Origin: an uncultured Candidatus Saccharibacteria bacterium
GTDB taxonomy: Bacteria > Patescibacteriota > Saccharimonadia > Saccharimonadales > Saccharimonadaceae
Reading direction: 5' to 3'
DNA length: 10,394 nt
Assembly: GCA_916049555.1 (NCBI GenBank)
Contig: CAJZIB010000021.1
Location: 1-10,394, forward strand
Shown here: in pieces, positions 5,795-10,394 of the stretch
How positions within the stretch are numbered: position 1 is the first letter of the stretch
How the letters are laid out: every line of letters starts with the position of its first letter
The notes under the pieces: generated by a model
What the model saw: only the letters and a program-made list of their open reading frames with translations
Told to the model about the DNA's origin: nothing
Database searches by the model: none
Program-made: the position numbers and the translations under genes

Positions 5795-5811
5795 TATGAT
5801 ATGATTATGAT
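5795..5811 (+). promoter_or_regulatory. Possible -10 cluster of the hsdRMS operon
   Basis: TATGAT occurs three times in 17 bp (5795, 5800, 5806). None has a good -35 at normal spacing, so the promoter looks much weaker than the divergent one. Low basal expression would suit a restriction operon. Confidence 0.35.
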
Positions 5812-5846
5812 AAGGATTTTATAGATTAATTGCGGAGAGAAATATC

Positions 5847-8396
5847 GTGGCACAAAAGGAAGCTAAAGCGCGTCTAAAGATAAATATGTTACTTTCTGAT
5901 GCCGGTTGGCGATTACTTGATGATGAAAACGGCCCAGCAAATGTTGATGTAGAAAATAAAGTAGATATTGAAAACTCGGGCGATGATTTTGAAAATACGA
6001 GACGAGGGTTTGTCGATTATCTTCTTCTAGACTCTAATCAGAAGCCCATTGCTATCCTTGAAGCTAAGCGCGAAAGTATTCCTCCGCTTTCCGCTAAAGA
6101 GCAGGCTCGCGATTATGCCAATTCACTACATATAAGGTATGTAATTCTTAGCAACGGCAACACGCATTATCTGTGGGATATGCAATTTGGAAACCCTGAA
6201 CCAATTAGTGGCTTTCCAACTCTGAGCTCGTTAGAAGATGAAAAGAAGTGGGTCCCCGATGTTGATGCGCTCGTGAACGAGAATATTTCTCGAACTTATA
6301 TCGCTGAATCGCAAATGCCTGAAATAAAAACACATCCCGATTATGTAAATGAAGATACTCGCAGTGAATTTTTAGAGAAGAATAAACTGAAAATTCTTCG
6401 CAATTATCAGGTAAATGCGATTAAGGCTGTTCAAAAATCGGCGCAAAACGGTAATAAACGCTTTCTACTCGAGATGGCGACCGGCACCGGTAAAACTTTG
6501 ACTTGTGCCGCCATTATCAAACTATTTCTAAAGACTGGAAACGCTCAGAGAATTCTCTTTTTAGTCGATCGCATTGAATTAGAAAATCAGGCTAAAAAGT
6601 CTTTTAATCAGTCCATCGGTAAAGATTACGTGGTTAAGGTATGGAAAGAAGATAGAGATAACTGGAAAACTGCCGATATTGTTATTAGTACAGTTCAATC
6701 GCTTTTGGCGAGTAGTCGTTATCGTGATTTTAGCCCGAATGACTTTGACTTGATTATCTCGGATGAGGCACATCGTTCTATTGGCGGTAACGCGAGAGCT
6801 GTTTTTGAGTATTTCACAGGGTATAAGATTGGGCTTACTGCCACACCGAAGGACTTTTTAAAGAATACCAAGCAAGATGAAAATTCAGAAAAAGAATTCG
6901 AGCGCAGAGATCTATTAGATACCTATAGGACTTTTGGATGTGAATCCGGTCAACCAACTTTTAGATACGACCTAAAAGATGGCGTAAACGATCCTGACGG
7001 TCCGTTTTTAGTGAATCCCGTCATTCTGGATGCTAGGACGAATATTACCTCACAGCTGCTCGCTGATGAGGGCTATGCGGTCCATAAAGTTATTGACGGC
7101 GAAGATGTTGACGAGAATTTTGGCATCAGGGATTTTGAGAAAACATTTTTCAACGAAGAGACCAATTATGTGTTTTGCGAAACTTTTATGAGATACGCGG
7201 CGGTCGATCCGTTATCTGGAGAAATTGGTAAAACTATCATTTTTACTATTAGCCAAAAACACGCAGAAAAAATAGTCCAGATGCTTAACCAAAATGCTAT
7301 GGACAAGTTTCCAGGCAAGTATAATTCTGATTTTGCTATTCAGATTACGAGTAACGTTCGTGACGCCCAGCAGTTCTCGATTAGTTTTTCTGAAAATAAT
7401 CTGCGCGGGCATACAAGATGGTTATCAGATTACGAAAGTAGCCGCGCTAGAGTCGCCGTTACGGTTGGCATGATGACGACCGGTTACGATTGCTCCGATT
7501 TATTGAATCTCGTATTTATGCGTCCAGTGTTTAGTCCTTCTGATTTTATTCAGATGAAAGGCCGAGGTACACGACTCCATACATTCAAATATGTAGATTA
7601 TTTGAACGGCGAGAAAGTTAAATCTATCAAGAAAGAAAATTTCCGTATTATAGATTTTTTTGCAGTTTGTGAATACTTCGAAGAAAAATATGATTATGAT
7701 GCGCCGTTGGTAGTACCAATAAATAGGCAGACGCAAAATGCCTTAGTAGTGTCGCCGCTTATCGGTGTAGATTCTATCGTGATCGTGGCAAACCGTACGG
7801 TAGATCTAAATGAGGATGATTCCCTGAATGTAATAGATGAGACGGTTGTCGGTAAAGATGGTATGCGTGTTGATCGCGAAATGTTTCGTAGCTTCCAAGA
7901 TGAGGTGAAGTCTAATGAAGAATTTGTCAAAATGTATAATGATGGCAATATCGATGAGGCGCTAAGCTATCTTAAATCAGAAATTCTCGGCGAAGACAGG
8001 CCTAAGTTCTATATGACTCCTGAGAAAATTCGCAAAATCTTCAATCTAGATCGCAGACTGGATCTTCGTGAGATTCTGGACCTAATCATGAATAATAGAG
8101 AGCCATTGACTAAAGCCCAGTATATACGACAAAAGTTCAATGAATTTATTTCGGATAAAGGGTTGAGCGAAACGCTGGTTGGAGAGTCGTATAACGATGC
8201 ATTTGAACTATTTGATGCGTATATCACTGATCGGCGCGTGTCTGAGGCTATAGATAATAAAGATTATAGCTTACTCGCAGGATTTGGTTCTATTGCGATT
8301 GAACAGCTTAAGCGTCTAGGTGTAGAAAGAATGAATCAGATTATCAATTATATTAGAGATTATATTAACGTCGAAAAACTAAGAGTAAAGGATTAA
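5847..8396 (+). CDS. hsdR: Type I restriction enzyme, R subunit (EcoEI-like)
   Basis: 849 aa, the short EcoEI-type length. It is the ATP-driven translocase and nuclease that, with two HsdM and one HsdS, pulls unmethylated DNA and cuts it far from the recognition site. Residues 1-140 are the HSDR_N nuclease: D57 in FVDYLL, E72-A-K74, then Q86. Residues 180-600 are the SF2 helicase pair: Walker A ATGTGKT (211-217), LVDRIEL (239-245), DEAH (306-309), TATP (331-334), VGMMTTGYDCSDL (540-552) and QMKGRGTR (569-576). Residues about 690-845 match the helical EcoEI_R_C type that docks on the methylase. All key residues are intact, so it should be active. The start is GTG with GGAG (5834-5837) 9 nt ahead. 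First gene of an R-M-S operon, 3 nt from hsdM. Base use is more A+T-rich than the genes to its left, in line with transfer. Confidence 0.95.
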   Translation: MAQKEAKARLKINMLLSDAGWRLLDDENGPANVDVENKVDIENSGDDFENTRRGFVDYLLLDSNQKPIAILEAKRESIPPLSAKEQARDYANSLHIRYVILSNGNTHYLWDMQFGNPEPISGFPTLSSLEDEKKWVPDVDALVNENISRTYIAESQMPEIKTHPDYVNEDTRSEFLEKNKLKILRNYQVNAIKAVQKSAQNGNKRFLLEMATGTGKTLTCAAIIKLFLKTGNAQRILFLVDRIELENQAKKSFNQSIGKDYVVKVWKEDRDNWKTADIVISTVQSLLASSRYRDFSPNDFDLIISDEAHRSIGGNARAVFEYFTGYKIGLTATPKDFLKNTKQDENSEKEFERRDLLDTYRTFGCESGQPTFRYDLKDGVNDPDGPFLVNPVILDARTNITSQLLADEGYAVHKVIDGEDVDENFGIRDFEKTFFNEETNYVFCETFMRYAAVDPLSGEIGKTIIFTISQKHAEKIVQMLNQNAMDKFPGKYNSDFAIQITSNVRDAQQFSISFSENNLRGHTRWLSDYESSRARVAVTVGMMTTGYDCSDLLNLVFMRPVFSPSDFIQMKGRGTRLHTFKYVDYLNGEKVKSIKKENFRIIDFFAVCEYFEEKYDYDAPLVVPINRQTQNALVVSPLIGVDSIVIVANRTVDLNEDDSLNVIDETVVGKDGMRVDREMFRSFQDEVKSNEEFVKMYNDGNIDEALSYLKSEILGEDRPKFYMTPEKIRKIFNLDRRLDLREILDLIMNNREPLTKAQYIRQKFNEFISDKGLSETLVGESYNDAFELFDAYITDRRVSEAIDNKDYSLLAGFGSIAIEQLKRLGVERMNQIINYIRDYINVEKLRVKD

Positions 8397-8399
8397 TAA

Positions 8400-9848
8400 A
8401 TGGACTATACCCACTTTAAACAAATCATTGATAATTCCCGCGACATTCTCATGGGTAAATTACCAAGTCCAATCGTTCAGGTGGATGCAATTTCGTATGC
8501 ACTTATTTATAAGTTTATGTCGGATATAGATGACGATTCTGCTGCGCTTGGCGGTAAGCGCACTTACTTTTCTGGCGAATATGAGAAATACAGTTGGCAT
8601 AATTTGATGAGTCCGACTATTACTGGTGCTGATCGCGTAATTCTTTATCGCAATGCCCTCGAGAATATGAGCCGAAATCCAAACATCCCGCCACTTTTTC
8701 GTGAGATCTTTAATGGTGCAACGCTCGGTTTTACAGATTCTAATACTCTCAATCTATTCTTGCGTGAGATAGACAAGATTAAACAAAGTTCTGGCGACTC
8801 TATTGGTGACGCTTATGAGTATCTTCTTTCAACTATGGGTTCGCAGGGTAAGCTTGGTCAGTTTCGAACACCTCGCCATATCATTGATATGATGGTTGAG
8901 CTTATTGATCCAGATAAATCTGATAAAATTCTAGACCCTGCTTGTGGCACCGCAGGCTTCCTTATCTCTGCATACAGCTGGATTAAGAAGAAACACATTG
9001 AAAAAGAACGTTTGGATAGTGAGGATATCGAGAAAATTCATCGTAACTTCTATGGTTTTGATATCGAGCCAAACATGACACGTATCGCTCGTGTAAACTT
9101 GTTCCTACATGGATTTAAATCCCCTCATATTATTGAGCATGATACTCTCAGCTCAGAAGATCACTGGGATGACCGTTATGATGTGATTATTGCGAATCCG
9201 CCATTCACGACCCCGAAAGGTGGTGTCACCCCACACAAGAAGTTCGGCATCACTTCTAACCGCACTGAGCTTCTGTTTGTTGATTATATCGCTTCCCACC
9301 TAAAGCCGAATGGTCGCGCAGCTGTAATTGTGCCTGATGGTGTTCTCTTCGGTAGTAGCTCCGCTCATAAATCACTCAGGAAAGAAATTGTCGAAAATAA
9401 GAAGCTTCAAGCTGTTATTTCTATGCCTTCTGGTGTGTTTAAGCCATATGCTGGTGTTTCTACAGCGATTTTAGTATTTACTAACTCAAGTAATGAAAGA
9501 ACTGACAAAGTTTGGTTTTATGACATGAAAATAGACGGATATAGTCTTGATGACAAACGCTCAAAGCTCAAGACCAGTGATATTCCAGATATTTTAGCAA
9601 GGTTTAAAAACCTTGATGGTGAGAAAGATCGTAAACGCAACGAGCAATCTTTCTTCGTAGATAAAGAAGAGATAATTAAAAAAGGCTATGACCTAACTAT
9701 TAATAAATACAAGGAAGTGGAATATCCAATAGTTAAATATCCACCAACTTCTGAAATTATTGCAGAGATTAAAAAATTAGATCGTGAAGCTTCCGAAAGT
9801 CTGGCCGAACTTGAAAAATTATTAAACGAAACAAATCCGGATTTGTAG
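8400..9848 (+). CDS. hsdM: Type I restriction-modification DNA methylase, M subunit
   Basis: 482 aa. It moves a methyl group from SAM to the N6 of adenine in the site read by HsdS; two copies join one HsdS to form the methylase, and HsdR adds to this. Residues 1-125 are the N-terminal helical domain (HsdM_N). The N6_Mtase core starts at about 130: FRTPRHI (155-161), SAM-binding motif DPACGTAGF (179-187), acidic FDIEP (220-224), catalytic NPPF (266-269), then the LKPNGRAAVIVPDGVLF block (301-317) and MPSGVFKPYAGVSTAIL (342-358). The C-terminal 50 residues are charged and helical and should contact HsdS. All catalytic residues are present. AAAGGA (8387-8392), inside the end of hsdR, serves as its ribosome binding site, so the two genes are tightly linked. 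Confidence 0.97.
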   Translation: MDYTHFKQIIDNSRDILMGKLPSPIVQVDAISYALIYKFMSDIDDDSAALGGKRTYFSGEYEKYSWHNLMSPTITGADRVILYRNALENMSRNPNIPPLFREIFNGATLGFTDSNTLNLFLREIDKIKQSSGDSIGDAYEYLLSTMGSQGKLGQFRTPRHIIDMMVELIDPDKSDKILDPACGTAGFLISAYSWIKKKHIEKERLDSEDIEKIHRNFYGFDIEPNMTRIARVNLFLHGFKSPHIIEHDTLSSEDHWDDRYDVIIANPPFTTPKGGVTPHKKFGITSNRTELLFVDYIASHLKPNGRAAVIVPDGVLFGSSSAHKSLRKEIVENKKLQAVISMPSGVFKPYAGVSTAILVFTNSSNERTDKVWFYDMKIDGYSLDDKRSKLKTSDIPDILARFKNLDGEKDRKRNEQSFFVDKEEIIKKGYDLTINKYKEVEYPIVKYPPTSEIIAEIKKLDREASESLAELEKLLNETNPDL

Positions 9849-9850
9849 AT

Positions 9851-10394
9851 ATGAAAGTTAAGCTAGAAGAATTAGTTGAAGAAGTTTCGGAACGTACTAC
9901 CGTAAACAATCAACACCCCGTCCTTACATCCTCAAGAAGTGGAATATATCTACAAGAAGAATACTTCAAAAAACAAGTTGCAAGTAAAGACAATACGGGA
10001 TATAGGGTTATTCGAAAAGGTGAGTTTACCTATCGTGCAATGAGCGATACTGGTGAATTTTATCCCAATAAACTCGAATGTATCGATATAGGAATAGTAA
10101 GCCCAGCATACCCAGTTTTTAAGATAAGAGACAATCGTATTCTTCCGGACTATTTAAAATATTACTTTAAATCTAGATCATTCCAAAAATCAATAACGGC
10201 CTTTGTTCAAGGTAGTACGAGGGCTAGTATGAAATTCGGGAAAATGAAATTAATATCGATAGATCTTCCGGATAAAGATAAACAGAACCAAATCCTTAAT
10301 ATCATAAGAATCCTAGAAGGCATCATTGATAAGTATAAGCTAGAAATAGATTGCTTAAATAATCTCATCAAAGCCCGATTTGTCGAGATGTTTG
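9851..10394 (+). CDS. hsdS: Type I restriction specificity subunit, 5' part
   Basis: Starts 2 nt after the hsdM stop and runs off the window after 181 codons; full HsdS proteins are about 370-450 aa. HsdS chooses the DNA sequence that the complex methylates or cuts, using two target-recognition domains joined by helices. The visible part is the first domain: residues 1-20 a conserved opening (MKVKLEELVEEVSERT), RSGIYLQEEYFKK (29-41), GYRVIRKGEFTYRAMSD (50-66), GIVSPAYPVF (81-90), FVQGSTRASMKF (118-129) and IDLPD (137-141). The long helix follows, KQNQILNIIRILEGIIDKY (144-162), ending in NLIKARFVEMF. No good Shine-Dalgarno is visible, so translation is probably coupled to hsdM. The second domain, and any inverted repeats or shuffling partners, lie beyond the window. 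The recognition sequence cannot be told. Confidence 0.93.
   Translation, partial: MKVKLEELVEEVSERTTVNNQHPVLTSSRSGIYLQEEYFKKQVASKDNTGYRVIRKGEFTYRAMSDTGEFYPNKLECIDIGIVSPAYPVFKIRDNRILPDYLKYYFKSRSFQKSITAFVQGSTRASMKFGKMKLISIDLPDKDKQNQILNIIRILEGIIDKYKLEIDCLNNLIKARFVEMF

Noticed and set aside
1..10394. CRISPR array, tRNA or rRNA genes, insertion sequences
   Set aside because: No spaced direct repeats, no T-arm (GGTTCGAATCC-like) sequences, no rRNA cores and no transposase-like proteins were found.

Overview
The window most resembles a chromosome segment of an ultra-small bacterium of the Patescibacteria/CPR, probably Candidatus Saccharibacteria (TM7). This is inference, not a database match. The clues are: compact intergenic regions; UGA read as stop (the gene at 5078-5704 ends in TGA), which argues against Gracilibacteria and SR1; two genes whose TATAAT box sits exactly 6 nt before the start codon, implying leaderless mRNAs; and host-like hypothetical proteins, one a CHAP-like protein with the SYVAW signature. 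Base composition is mixed. The hypothetical-gene block at about 4.45-5.7 kb is visibly richer in G+C than the helicase region (1-2.8 kb) and the restriction-modification operon (5.8-10.4 kb), which fits acquired DNA flanking a host-like segment.

Layout. Bases 1-516 hold a decayed minus-strand gene. At 517-2772 (minus) lies a large protein combining an N-terminal membrane helix, a Pif1/RecD2-type SF1 helicase and a C-terminal YqaJ-like PD-(D/E)XK nuclease. A perfect 11-bp-arm palindrome (2813-2835) separates its leaderless promoter from a divergent, full-consensus sigma70-type promoter (2882-2910). That promoter drives a non-coding region of about 370 nt that ends in a strong intrinsic terminator (3266-3290). 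The region has extensive internal complementarity, including a perfect 12-bp long-range helix and a three-way-junction-like base. I interpret it as a structured RNA gene and cannot assign it to tmRNA, RNase P RNA, SRP RNA or 6S RNA.

A triple 13-bp direct repeat (3327-3365) precedes a minus-strand SAM-dependent methyltransferase (3380-4303, leaderless). Two small hypothetical genes follow, converging on a pair of terminators. The plus-strand one (4487-4855) encodes 122 aa. The minus-strand one (5078-5704) encodes a 208-aa cytosolic protein that looks like a CHAP amidase domain in which both catalytic residues are replaced.

The right third is a type I restriction-modification operon in the order hsdR (5847-8396), hsdM (8400-9848), hsdS (9851 to beyond the window), with gaps of 3 and 2 nt. 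HsdR is an EcoEI-like motor/nuclease, HsdM an N6-adenine methylase, and HsdS the specificity subunit, of which only the first target-recognition domain is visible. Together they would form R2M2S and M2S complexes that methylate self DNA and cut unmodified incoming DNA. The membrane-tethered helicase-nuclease could also handle incoming DNA, but that link is inference only.
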